Source of the DNA: Ignelater luminosus
Taxonomy: Eukaryota > Arthropoda > Insecta > Coleoptera > Elateridae
Length of the DNA: 64,000 nt
Reading direction: 5' to 3'
Assembly (NCBI GenBank): GCA_011009095.1
Contig: VTPC01090591.1
Coordinates: 88,967-152,966, forward strand
In this document: positions 12,789 through 25,178 of the stretch, in pieces
Layout of the letters: each line of letters starts with the position of its first letter
How positions within the stretch are numbered: position 1 is the stretch's first letter
The notes under the pieces: model-generated
Databases searched by the model: none
What the model was told of the DNA's origin: nothing
The model's input: only the letters and a program-made list of their open reading frames with translations
Program-made: the position numbers and the translations under genes

Positions 12789-14192
12789 AATATTTTACAT
12801 TGTTGTTTAAAAATACAATTATTCATTCATTAATCCATTATGAATCAATTTAATTGGTAGGTATTATTTCCTGAAATTTATATTCATCTTTAACATCTAT
12901 TATATAGGACTATTTTAACATCACAAGGCTTGTTCAGGCTGATATGGCTTCTTAAAGGAACTCCATGGCTGATACCTCATCATTTTTCTTCTAACTTGGA
13001 TGTTCAAATGGTTTTAAATTAATATTAGACATAGGATATGGGTATTTATCTTGTCTTATTTACGAAGTTTAATGCTAAGGAGATTAAAAACTACCTTTGA
13101 AAATCTGGTAATCTTCATTTAAAGCATTATATCTGAAGTGCTGAAAGATATTAATCCTTTATTACTAACATGCAAAAACAAGACATAGTGGTCTAGGAGA
13201 CATTTTGGGTTAATAACAAGTTTAATAGGTTTTTAAGTTGTTATGTATATATAAAGTGTCTAAATTTGGTTAACAAATTGAGAAGTTGTATTTGGGAAGG
13301 AAAATGAACACACTGGTATTTTTCAGTTTTTCAATTCTTTCATTATTAGGGGCACCTTGACAACCCATCTTTTTAGTATATTTTCAAAACTGTTTGTTTG
13401 ATTCCTGTATGATGTCTTACATTCGTCGATCTTTTGTTATTAGTTTAGACTTCAGACCTCTTGAATTTTTCTTTATAACTATTATACTGTAAACTTTTTA
13501 AATTTTGGTACTGTAGTTAGATTTGATATTTATTTTCCTACAAAAAATGTTTACTTGACGTGTTTTTAAAAGATGCACCATTTGTCAGAAAAATATAAAA
13601 AGGTCTGACGTTCCATAACATTTTAAAATAAAATAACTGCAGACTTGGCTTTCCTTTTCTATTCTATTGCAATAAAGTTGAATTCTCTTCATTAAATTTA
13701 CAATTAGCTTGGATGCTTGATGCAATCTTTAAAAATATATTCAAGGCTATGTTGGCGTTTCATTCACTTTTTAAATTTTATTAAAAACTGATGATACCTC
13801 TGACAGTTTTCTCTGTTCTTCTCGCAAACAGTGCATGTTAGAGTATACCTTTCTTGTAAAAAAGATTAAACATCTAAATGTGATAGCAAAATTTAACAAA
13901 AGTTTACAGCAAAAAAGTTAAAAAAAAATGTGAGGTCTGGGGTGCACTGACTAAACTAATAACAAAAGACTGATGAATGTAGGACAGAATCATGCAGGAA
14001 GATGATAAACACCAGCATATACAAAATTTGAACAAAATTGAATGAACATTTTTAAAAATATGGATTCTTGGGGTCCTAGGGATATTGGAAAAACCGAAAA
14101 ACAGAAAAATGCAGATCTGTTCATTTTCCTTCCTAAATACCCTAAATACACTTTCTCAATTTGGCAAGCGAATTTAGGGACACACTCTGTAT
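12789..14192. other. Non-coding stretch downstream of RPB4
   Basis: AT-rich. I looked for zinc-binding or SANT-type coding that could belong to ADA2a, which shares its first exon with Rpb4 in Drosophila, and saw none. No repeats with clear ends. Confidence 0.45.
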
Positions 14193-14569
14193 ACAGGGTA
14201 AGTCATAATTAGGTGTAGAAAACTGAATTAAAGCTTCTTTAATCAAAAATAAAGAAATTTAGTGAATATACCATAATACCAAAATGCTTCCTTAAAAAGA
14301 TACAGGGTGTTAAAGAATTTTTTTATTTCATGCAAAATGCATCAAGATAAAAACAAAATTAAGAAAAACCCAAACAATGATATTAACAATTATAGCAAAC
14401 GTTCAAAATGCCCACTACAGGCATAACATGACCAGAGAATACAAAATAAAAAAATTCAACACCCTGTATCTTTAAGGAAGCATTTTGGTACTAAGGTATA
14501 TTCGGTTAATTCCTTGATTTCGGACTAAAAAAGCTTCACTTTTACCCTTAATTATGACTCACTCTGTAT
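14193..14569. mobile_element. Foldback element with nested CAGGGTG motifs
   Basis: The left end TACAGGGTAAGTCATAATTA pairs with the right end TAATTATGACTCACTCTGTA, and TA flanks both sides. The arms stay complementary with mismatches for about 120 bases (ATACC, AAAATGCTTCCTTAA) up to inner copies of the motif: GATACAGGGTGTT at 14300 on the left and AACACCCTGTATC near 14455 on the right. The centre is about 140 bases and non-coding. The plan matches 6164-6905 although the arm sequences differ. Confidence 0.7.
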
Positions 14570-14653
14570 AGTCAGTGTTGCCAACACATAAACGGTAAAA
14601 GTTACTATTCGCTATTCTGTCGCTACTCCATTCGTACCCATTTTCTTACATGA

Positions 14654-14737
14654 CAAGGAGGGACCCTCTCTGCGTTCTAAAACCGACATGGTGGTCTTTC
14701 TCGGAGCCCTAAATTGACGCGCGGAAGTCCCTCCTTG
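14654..14737. repeat. Short GC-richer inverted repeat
   Basis: CAAGGAGGGAC (14654-14664) and GTCCCTCCTTG (14727-14737) are perfect inverted copies around a GC-richer interior that stands out from its surroundings. It could be a tiny MITE or part of a regulatory region. Confidence 0.4.
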
Positions 14738-15337
14738 CAGTACCAGGTCGATACATAAAATAATTCATTGTGGACGGTACAAGTTATTAATAATGTTAGC
14801 TAGGAAAAGCGGATTCCAGTTATGCTATACTCACATGCGAAATTATACGATACATAGCTATAGAATCCACACGTGTATATTCAGGAACTCGCATAAATTT
14901 CGGTTCATCATTCTTATTCCACTTCAAGGATTTTAAATTTTGAAATTGTGCAGGTACGCGGTATCATATTTTTATTAATACATTTTTTAGTTAGTTTGCA
15001 ATCAAAGCCCATAGAAAACATGCAGTGCTTACTTAATATATGAGAAACCTTTATTAAATATTGGAATTAAAAATAATATACAGTGTTTAGTAATCACATA
15101 ATAATCAAAAATACATTCAATCTAGAGCTGGCTACAGAAAAATTTTTGGTAGCTGGATCCGGCTAAGGCCTATACAAATTATGGTAGGTCGGGGCCAGCT
15201 ATGGAGCCATGCCAAAATGGCGGCATTATTCGCAACGCAGTCAATATGTGATCTAACAGAAAGCTATAATTCACAAATATGCCATGGCATTATAGCTATC
15301 GTTTACAAATTTCAAGTATATCTTCTAAACTTAAATA

Positions 15338-15545
15338 AGGCCTGTCCACTAAAAATCTGTACTGAGTTATAAATTAGACAAAAAAATTATTTTATTAATT
15401 TTTATATAAAAAACCAGTAACGAAATACGAAAAAGTACACGACTTGGAACGCTAACAGCTGACGTTCTTTTGTTTTCCGATATAATATGTTACTAGCCTA
15501 CTTAATTTAATTCAAACTCCGTGCAGATTTTTAGTGGACAGGCCT
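15338..15545. mobile_element. 208-bp MITE with TA target duplication (Tc1/mariner type)
   Basis: The ends read AGGCCTGTCCACTAAAAATC on the left; the right end is the reverse complement and continues to match for about 25-30 bases with few differences. TA is present at 15336-15337 and 15546-15547. TA duplication with these repeats and no transposase indicates a non-autonomous Tc1/mariner-type element. Confidence 0.75.
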
Positions 15546-15547
15546 TA

Positions 15548-18500
15548 TTTCTACGATAAATCCATCTCTAAAAGCGGCATTTTATAATTTTCATCTGCTT
15601 TGCTATATTACAAGGTCAAGTAATGTGGTTCCGAGTTTACATTCAGGAGGTTCGGGGTTCAAAACTGTTTTCACTATGGTTTTTTTGTGATTTTCCTTGG
15701 TGCTACAGATGAGTACCACAAGCGAATTTATGAACCGTCATGTCGTGTCGGACATTCCTAACTTGATGGGTTTCAAGTAGTCGGTTTACGAAATAGTCCA
15801 TTGCACAATTCCAAATCGTGGTGATAAAATTCATTTATTCTTATGTACGTTTTAAAACGACTTAAATGTTGAGCGCATAAGCATTTAAAAGTAAAAAAGG
15901 GCGCTTTACACCTGACATCGGGTGAGTCAGAACATCATCTACGGGGAAACTGCAGCCGATATTAAAGGGTCAACTGATTCGACCTTGCTTTTTGCGAATA
16001 GAGTACTCGCACAGATCTAATTTGTGAGATTTATGCAACATCAAGGGCTGAAAGTTGAAAAGGATTTGGATGTTCATTGATTACTAAGGTTTGGATACTT
16101 CCAATCTTTTGGCGAAGTTTCACTCACCATCATTTTGGTCTACAAAGGTAACATTTAAAATTATCTGTTTTGTGATTGTGGCAACTTTAAAATTAATAAA
16201 GTGTTTATTATAACTTTCTTAGAAGACTTAAAAAGGGAATTTTAACAATCTTGTGTTTCTTTTTTTTTGTTGTACAAAATGAGTCTACAGAGATAAAAAC
16301 TCTTGTTTTACACAGTTAACATTTTATTATGGTGAAATTAAATAGATGAGATTTTTCTTTACGTTCAAATAATGTAAGACCGTGTTTAAAGTAAAGAATC
16401 GCTGGTCGGCCATAAAGCTAATGCGTGAATTACAAGTTTAACAATTTTTATTTTTAAACACTTTCGAATCTAATTTATTTTAATTTGTAAACACATTACA
16501 AGCATTTGATTGATTAATTTGAACAATTTTATTAATTATTATTTATTAAACCATTACATAACTATATGTATAAATACATAATTTATACATGGTGTATGTG
16601 GAACGAACGGAAGTATTGATATATCAGATTTTGGAGCTAAAATTGGTACTGGTTTCTTCTATAAACGTAACTCCTAAGTGCATAATCTTCAATATACAGG
16701 GTGTCAAATATTTATTTAAAATCTATTTTCTTAAATATCTCGGGAACAATGTAAGATATTAAAATGAGATTTCTAACATAACTTTTACTCATTATTGTGT
16801 ACTATTGTGGGAATGTCGTGACGGATATCGCTATCACGAGTGGAGATTTTCAATATCTCGGAAACAATGTGCAGTATTAAATGACATGTTCTACATAGTG
16901 TTTACGACATCTATTATTTTGTAAATTCCAGCTGTTGACACATTCATTATTAGCGAAGATGTGGGACAATGCAACAGCCTTCTCAAGAAATGTAAGTTAC
17001 TATACTGTCGAGAAAACTAATTACGTCGTTTTCGGAATTTATAAACAAAAAGTTACTGTTGCATTTCTCCTTAGAAGGAAGAGTAAAATCTTAAAGTAAA
17101 ATATAATTTTTTGCAGTCACGCACTGTTGAAGGTTCATTTAACATTTCACATTTCTTGTTTACAGATCTGATTTTAGACTATTTCAGTCTTCAATTAACC
17201 TGTAGCGTGCGTCGATTTAGCTATGGTATAGGCTGTTCATCTTATCAGTTTGTACAGGGATACGGATACATATTGCAGACAATGGAATTTCAGAGATAAC
17301 TTTCGTTATTATTCATTCTTTTAAATAAATAAAATAATACTTCATGACAAATTATTATATTCGTGATCACGACTTAATTTTCAAGTTTCAGCTAATATCT
17401 TCCATGGCTTACTTTTAAAAGTTTTGTTCATTATTTACAGTCATCTACTTAAAATTGCTATTTGTATTACCTACAAGTATGTAAATTGATAAAATTAACA
17501 GACTATATTCAAATGTGTATTTTAAAAAATATACTTGGTATGTATCGTAGAATGCTTGATACTTGGGTTGTTAGTTTTTTCAATAAGACCCTTTGTAAGT
17601 CAAATTTATATCAATATTTTTTATTTTTGTCTACTTGCATAGAATTATAAAAAGGCCTCTTTCATATTCAATATTTGACTTTTTGTAGTTGAGAAATCTA
17701 ATTTGTGATCTTTGGGTTGTCATGATAAGTCAACCATCAGTGATTATAGTAGAGAGCTGGTAGAAAGGAATAATGTTTTACTCGACTTGAAAGAAATCTA
17801 AACATTGTTAGCAAAATATCTACACCTAGAAAATTGTGACAAATCTGAAAAAATAAAAATATCAAAATATCATTCTTTGTAGTGGGAAATTATTTCTTAC
17901 TCTTTCTGGAATCCTATTAGCAATAGTAAGCTATAATAAATATAACAAAAAGCGATCGAAAACGTATTAATAACGAATGACATACAACAGGAAAACAACC
18001 GGAGGTCATCGTTACTGATTTTTATAACAACCACTGACTACTGAAATAAATCAATATCTGAACATAATTAGGACATACCAAGAACCGTAAGTAGGACTGA
18101 AACCGACTGAAACTGATGATAGGCTTTAGGGCTGTTTCACAAATTCAAATAAAGTGCCGGATACAGCTTAATAACGTTCGAACAGTCTAGTCTCTCAGAA
18201 TTCACAATCAGATGTAAACTTACAGTAAGTCAATAATGCTAAAAGTAGGTAGCAACCACTAATGAGATTCATGAGAATTCAGTTTTTTTATTTTGTCTGG
18301 TTAATTGGTTTCCATTCTAGATATTTCAGTTTTTCTGGCGTTTTTAAAGAAATTTTATACCGTAGGTATACTTATTCTTAATTTGATATTTTACATTTCT
18401 AGTTTTCTAAAAAATATCAAGGAGCATTCTTTTTTACTTGCGAAATAAAAAGTTGCCTATCCATCAGGCTCATTAATGTTTGGCTGCCAGTTACTTACTT

Positions 18501-18889
18501 TACCAATAGCAGTCGCCACGAGTTTTTTTATTGTTTTGGAGGGAATATACTGTCGCTTCCCGTTTAGTTTTTTACTTGTCAATTTACTTAGTTATGTTTC
18601 TATTAAATTACAACAAAGATGGATGCCAGTAGAAAATGAAGAGCAGTAACAATAAATCATTATTATAACCTACTTCACAACTTTAGTAACCGACTATTTT
18701 GCTAAACAAACATACAAAAACACATTCCGATTATTACGATGTATTACTTAATATAAGACTGTTTATAAAAACCTGTTGTAAGCTCACATATTATTTTAAA
18801 ACTAAAAACAAATAAATAAGTTGATTTTTGTTAAAAGATATTTAAATATTCTAATCACATTTTGTTTTTAATGTTGCTGTAGACGGCCA
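15548..18889. other. Non-coding stretch with a CAGGGTG repeat fragment
   Basis: No gene recognised. At 16690-16950 ATACAGGGTGTC is followed by two copies of AATATCTCGGxAACAATGT (near 16733 and 16851), a duplication within the CAGGGTG-type repeat family. Open frames at 17111-17299 and 17462-17650 look random. Confidence 0.5.
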
Positions 18890-19060
18890 ATGGACTAGTA
18901 TACGAAATACGGCGAGAGGTTCCGAATGGCGTCGCCTCGACGTCGGCGCCAATCTTCCAGTTTTGATGTCGCGATTTTGATGAGCGGACGACGGCTGTTT
19001 GTTCTCTAAATTTGTTTACGTCTATAAAAATAAGAGAAATGCACGGGGAAAAGTGACGCA
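18890..19060. promoter_or_regulatory. CpG-dense candidate promoter or 5' exon
   Basis: This short stretch is rich in CG dinucleotides (for example GGCGTCGCCTCGACGTCGGC) inside very AT-rich DNA. On the minus strand a TTATTTTTATAGACG string lies just upstream of the densest part. A 68-codon minus frame (18855-19061) and a 27-codon plus frame starting ATGGCGTCG both cross it. Which strand, if either, is transcribed cannot be decided. Confidence 0.3.
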
Positions 19061-19229
19061 CTTTCCAACAAATTTTTACTCATATATCGCAGCTGCTGAG
19101 AAGCTAAACATAAAAAAGACGCTATCGGCGCAATTCGAATTGTCCAAAGCTTTCGATGAATTTAAATTTGACATCGAATTCATATTATTGTTTTTATTGA
19201 TATTATTATTTTTTTTTTAAATTTAACTG

Positions 19230-22200
19230 AAGTTTTAAGATTTTAACAAACATTTTACCGAAACGCGTCAATAGTGAAAAAGACAATTATTTAAAAACAT
19301 AAATAAATAACCAGAGCACGTGTATTATCAGCAGGAATTATACTGATTTCTCATTGGTGAGTGTGTGATTGTGTTAAAACAGTGTTAAGCTGTTACGTAC
19401 AGCAAGTCATTGATACAGATAGGAGGAATGGGATGTTATACTCTTGGCTTGACCTCAAGAACATTTATTGTATTGTTACTTTAAGTCTCTGTTTCATAAT
19501 TTATTATTTCCGGTCCTCTGACCCCCGTTTTCTTTTCTGATCCTGTTGAAATTTCATGTTCAGATTTAAATCCCCGATAAGAACATTTTCCTTTCTGCTA
19601 AAGTTGTTAAAGCTCTGGCAAACTTTTGAGTTTAAAAATTTGTTTCCTGTATAAAACAGGAACTGTTTATCTTCTAAGCTAATCAACATTTATTTGAAAT
19701 GTGTGTGTGGTTATAGCAGAGTATGCTATTCAAGGAGAGTTTTTAATATTTCATACGATTTTCAATGTTGAAGTAACCAATATTCTAGACAAAGTTAAAC
19801 ATTTTTAAATATTTGCGTCTGGTAGTCTTATCTATAGTGTGTTTCAATAAATTATGTATAAAGATAACTCTTGTAGCAATTAACTAAAATACTAAAAGAC
19901 GATTTTTATATTCGATACATATTTATTTTTAATATGAATAGAATCTATTTTGCTTTTAAGTTAATAGAAAAATCTAAATGGAATCTGCAAGAAAAAAAAA
20001 CCAGATTTACAGCTTAATAATCTCCCAATAGTAAACATATGGATCAACAAGATAAATGTAAACAAAAATGACCTTGCACATTGCAAATAAATATACGTTA
20101 ATTTATTATGCTGTCAAATTTGCATACAAAAACATTTTTTCAATTTTTAAGTTTTAATTTCCCAAAAAAAAGGGGGAACAAGATGAATGTTACATAAATG
20201 TAATCCATTTTCAACGCCCATGGCATCCTGAATATATTACAATATTCTGCAATAAAAATGTTATCGAGCGTGAAGTATAAATGAAATGCTTTATAATAGT
20301 GCTTTGCATATTTATAACAAATTTATGCTAATATTTATTGTTAACTCTTTTTAACACGTATTAATAATTATATACTAAAAACGTATGGAAATTAATATTC
20401 CAAACTAATGCGTGTGCTTTAATCGATATGTTCCGAACGTTTTCCATAATTAAGTTTTAGCTTTCAAATATAATCGGTTTTAAATTTTTAAAAATATGGG
20501 CATCCTCAGGAAGTTTCTAACTGCTAGAAGCTGTAAAAAAATAGAAAAAACTACATTTTCTTGTAAAATTCATTAACATGTGTTGATCAAGTGTTGCAAG
20601 CAGTGTAAATATTAATTAAGTGCAGAAAATTTATGTTTGAAAACGGCTAACACTATTTTATTTAATAGTAATTAATATGTTAACAACTATGATAATGATA
20701 GGAACTGGATTCTAACAAATTGATGATACTGTATATTCTATATGGTAAAACAGCAGTTTGTTTTTGGTTTTCTAAGTTTTCGTTTATTTTCTTTCCTTCC
20801 ATTTCGTAATGTAAAATGTTTTTTTTCTAAAAAAAATATCAAACGAGGAATTTTGTAAGCGCGGTATATGAATTCCACGTCAAAAGTATTCATGCGTAAG
20901 AAGATTTGAATCAGGGCTTATCTTAAGGATATTTCGAACCCAAACAGTTTTTTCTTGTACTTCCTTCACGTATTCAGAAAAAACAACTTCTTTTACAATC
21001 TGAAGAAGTAAGCTCTTCTTTTCCTTTTTCTTTTTTGAAAAATACTTAATGCTCTTAATAATTGCAAAAATAATTTCTACTCGTTCTTTTAATTACTAAA
21101 AAGATTTCTCTTTAGTTTCTTTCTGCTATTCAGATTTTGATATCTAAAAGTTTTTCTGGTAATATCTTTATGCATTTTTATTCTTATTTTTGTTATAGCG
21201 CCAACTTACACCATATGTTTAACTTACTAGGCGGGAGAACGTTTATTGGCAAAAATATAAGCAACTCGATATTGTGAGGAATATTCTGTATATGCACTGG
21301 TTTCTAAAAAAAAGTAAAATGTAAAATATACTGCTAGTAATTTTACTCTGCTGTTTGGGAGTATCTTGAATATAGAATGCCACTGAATATTTATTAAGCA
21401 TGCATGTGGAAACGAACATCAAATGGAACCACATGTAAATAGGTGATGGTTTTTATTATTCAATCAATCTAATCGATCTTGTTACACTAGAGTAAACGAT
21501 TAATTTGTTTTCGCAAATATGTTCCCAAAGGAACAAATATTCCCAGCTGTAGAAATGTAATTTTCAAAAATCCTCACATTATAGTTTTTTGATATCACAA
21601 AACTTCCAGTTGGTCATTCATTTATAAATCCCCATTAAATAATTTTTTTGCTATCACTGGCTTCTAATAAATTTGTCACAGATGTTTGTTTTCCCGTTTT
21701 GGAAAAAAATCGATCTCATAGCATTTTAATAGGGTTGGTAAAACTTAAAATTATTCTGTTATATAAAGCAAGGTTTGACAACGCTTCTTTGTCACGTGGT
21801 TTAATTTCTTTTGCCAAATAAATTGTATAAGTGTGCGATTGTGGCAATAAAATTCTGTATTTGTAGCATCGAGTACGTAACGACATATTGCATAGAAAGA
21901 GTTTCTATATCAATATTTCTAACATATGGTTTAAAATTTCATTTAGTACAAAAATCTATTATACATTTTCTAGGTTCTAAATGCTTTTGAGCGTGAAGAT
22001 GATTTCATTCGCGAACTCTGAATCATGTATCCATTAGTTATTGTTTATCTATCAATTCGTTTTTCGTGCTTTTAAAAAATACAATCATCTAAAGACATGT
22101 GGTTTCGGGACAAAGTGAGAAATACTTATGCGTTGACTGTTTGGATTCATGAAGTTTCTTATCCAGCGCTTTCAGTCTTTTATTATTTTAAGTTTCCGAA

Positions 22201-25165
22201 AAGCAAGATAGCCAAAGGCATAGAAGCTTCCTCAGAAACCTAGCTATCAACAAAACCAAAAACTCATAACATCGTATCGATCACAAAATTCTGAATGTAA
22301 TAACACACCCTGCCAAAATTCATTCTTTAGAATGTAACCTACAGTAGTGTTCTTATAGAAGCTGGAAAGTTGATGTGTATTTAATGCTAAAAGTACCAAG
22401 TTGACAATCTACCTCAATTGTACGAACCAATAGAAATACAGACCTTTGGTCTCGGGCTCTTATCAGATTATGAATGAAAATTCTAACTCGTAAGAATTTT
22501 TAAGAAATCGTATGTTTCCTGAAAATCTGCAGTATCTCGATAATATACCACTCTTGTATCGATGTATTACTGTTAACAATACACCACGTTAGTATTTTGT
22601 TTCTTTTGCTTAATCCTTTTCAATAACGGATGTTCAAAGATTTATTTGTTTCCTATATTTATTTTGACCTTAAGCCAAATTTAATTTCCGGCTCAGACTG
22701 ATAATCTTTAAGTTAATAAAAATGTAAAATGTGTCTTCCTTTTTGATAAAGAGGTGAGATCGCAGGCTTCTTGTCAATGCGGTGTTTGGCATGTCAAAAA
22801 TATCAATTGTAGGCTGGAGCAGCTACACAAACAAATGCAGTGTAACCGAGATGCAACAGTCGATGCTCTTTGAAAATAACCCAAAATGCAAACAACCATT
22901 ATCTGAAGAAAATTTATAATTTTGATTTTAAAAGATATGTGTGTGAAAGCAATAAAGGTAAGTTGTAATTTAATCAGATGCGACGAATGCCTTTGTTTTT
23001 CAAGTTTTTCTTAATGTGCGAATGAAAAACCAAAAATTACAAATTCTCAATTCACATTCTTCTGGTCGAAATAGGCGAAAAACAACCGAAGTTAAAGTTA
23101 GACTAGTTCAGATTATCAAAGAAGTTTGGTATTGGTGTAATAATCTACCAAGGAAGTACATCAATGGTTTACTTTGTTGCGCACTAAATTCGGACAGTTA
23201 TTAAAGTAATAGGGGAGGCCACAAAATTTTGAAAAGTTTTATCATGTATAATAAGACTGATCAATTAGGATCTTCACAATTACTTTTAAACAGTAAGCGA
23301 TAACGTTTATTATGGTAAAGTTGGAAGTATACTTGTTTTGTTTGCATCTTATTGTTGAAATTGAAAAGAAAAAAATCTGTTAAAATACACAAGGTATACG
23401 TTTAATATTAAACCACTGGTATTATTTCCAGCAAAACCGGAAGTCCACCGACGAAGCGATTACATTTTTTGTAGTAAGCATGTTTTTCGTATCTTTTCAA
23501 ATAACCGAGATATCTGCTTGGTTTAACTTATTTGTTACATCCTGTATAAACGGGACTAATCTTAGTTTTCATGTCTCGTGATTATATCAAATGTGAGTTG
23601 CGAATTCTCAAGACTTAAATACTTTTTATTTCTATACTCATACATTCATTGATGTGGTAGAAAGAACACATTTCTTAACAGTTTTAAAATCTCTTTGCTT
23701 CAAAATCGTTGTTTGTTGCAGTAGCTGCATGTATTTGAATTGCTCATTTGAGAAACACCATTATTATGTCCAAAACCCATGCTTTTGAGATAGTAAAAAA
23801 ACTGTTTCTAGTAGTAAGCATTGCCTTTTTACAAAAATGACGAGCATCCAAGGTACCTCATTAAGTTTTCAAAATGAAGTCAAATTTAAGTCAAAAAGTG
23901 AGTTTAAAATTTAGATATATGGAATTTATCCACTCCTCGTAAAATCCTTATATCTCTTTAACACGAACACCTTGCAAAAGACTAACCCATTTCTTTAAAG
24001 TCGTTATTATTTTCTTCTTCCTTATAAGAACGTCTCGATAAACGTCGGGATAAGCCAGTTATGTAGGGAATGTTGTAACTTTAAAATACGACAAGTGAAA
24101 ATTATGTCCAACAAGTTAATTTATAAAAGGCCTTGTCGTTACATAGCCTTTAGCGTCTATTTTGTGTGTAAGATGGTTGAACATTAAAATGTTTGTTATC
24201 TTTTGGAACATTTCTTCCATGCGAACGTTGCGATCAGCAATCTTTTCTATAATATTTAGGCCACCACTTTTTGTAATCCTTTATGATTGTGTTGCGTCCG
24301 TCTATGAGACGAACCCTAGGGTTGTGTTTTTGGCTCAAGGTTACTATTAACTCCACGTGCTCTTTCATCGCATAAATCTTATCAAATTTTTCAATTTTGC
24401 GTTCAAGAGCAGCAGAAGTGCCTTTAATGGGATAATGGGGTAGTACTGATTAAAGCTTAATATCACTAAAGCGTCTGAGTTCTACTAAAGCAAAAAACTT
24501 TAATATTACCGAGAGGTTTTTACTTTGTCTAGTAGATTCATCAGAAAAGATGTGCAGGTGCTTGGTTTCAGAAGGAATTTGTCTCTTCATATAGTCTATA
24601 TCAAAGGAGCATGCTTCGTTTAGGTTCTTTTTACCATAACACTCGCGGTAAACGTAAACCCAAACCCTGCCCGTTCTTAGATCGTTAACGGATTCAAATA
24701 AAACGTATCTTAAATTAAGTCACTTGGCTCATCTATGTCATACCGGAAGATAAAACTGTTCGTTTCGAGTCGCTGCGGTTCCAAGCTTTAACGTTTCAAT
24801 CGAATCGACTGAGTGCTGTTGAGTTGTAACTGTTATTTTATATTATTAACTTCGAATTTGCAAATTTAAATATTTAAAACAAAAAGCTAATAAAATAAAC
24901 AGCTAAACAATAGAAAAAAGTGCTTTGAATCTAAAAGACTGTAACAGCATAAAACGGACGACAAATCAAATCTAGAAACTCTGTTTATTGGCATTAGTCA
25001 TCAAAACTACTTTTGTTAACCTAAATTTCTGTTTATTATGGCAAAAAAGGTAAAGAAAAATAAAAATCTTGCTTAAATTATTATTTGCAACCGTTGGGTC
25101 ATCATGCATCATTCGAAATGAATTAGAATCGTAAACACAAATTGATCGATTCAGTTTAATGAGTT
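19230..25165. other. Long AT-rich non-coding stretch
   Basis: No gene recognised over about 6 kb. Near 23500-23560 an ACCGAGATATCTG string followed by CATCCTGTATAAACG resembles the CAGGGTG repeat family on the opposite strand. A GC-richer patch at 24720-24840 could be a promoter but has no decisive motif. Confidence 0.45.
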
Positions 25166-25178
25166 GACTCATTGAGTC
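25166..25178. promoter_or_regulatory. 13-bp palindrome resembling a doubled AP-1/bZIP half-site
   Basis: GACTCATTGAGTC is a perfect palindrome, preceded by TT so that TTGACTCA is also present, with CACTCAGG close by. This resembles bZIP sites, but a single occurrence has no predictive weight. Confidence 0.2.

Noticed and set aside
15205-15225. AAAATGGCGGC string like a YY1/Pho promoter site
   Set aside because: A single match near an unplaced open frame; no other promoter evidence.
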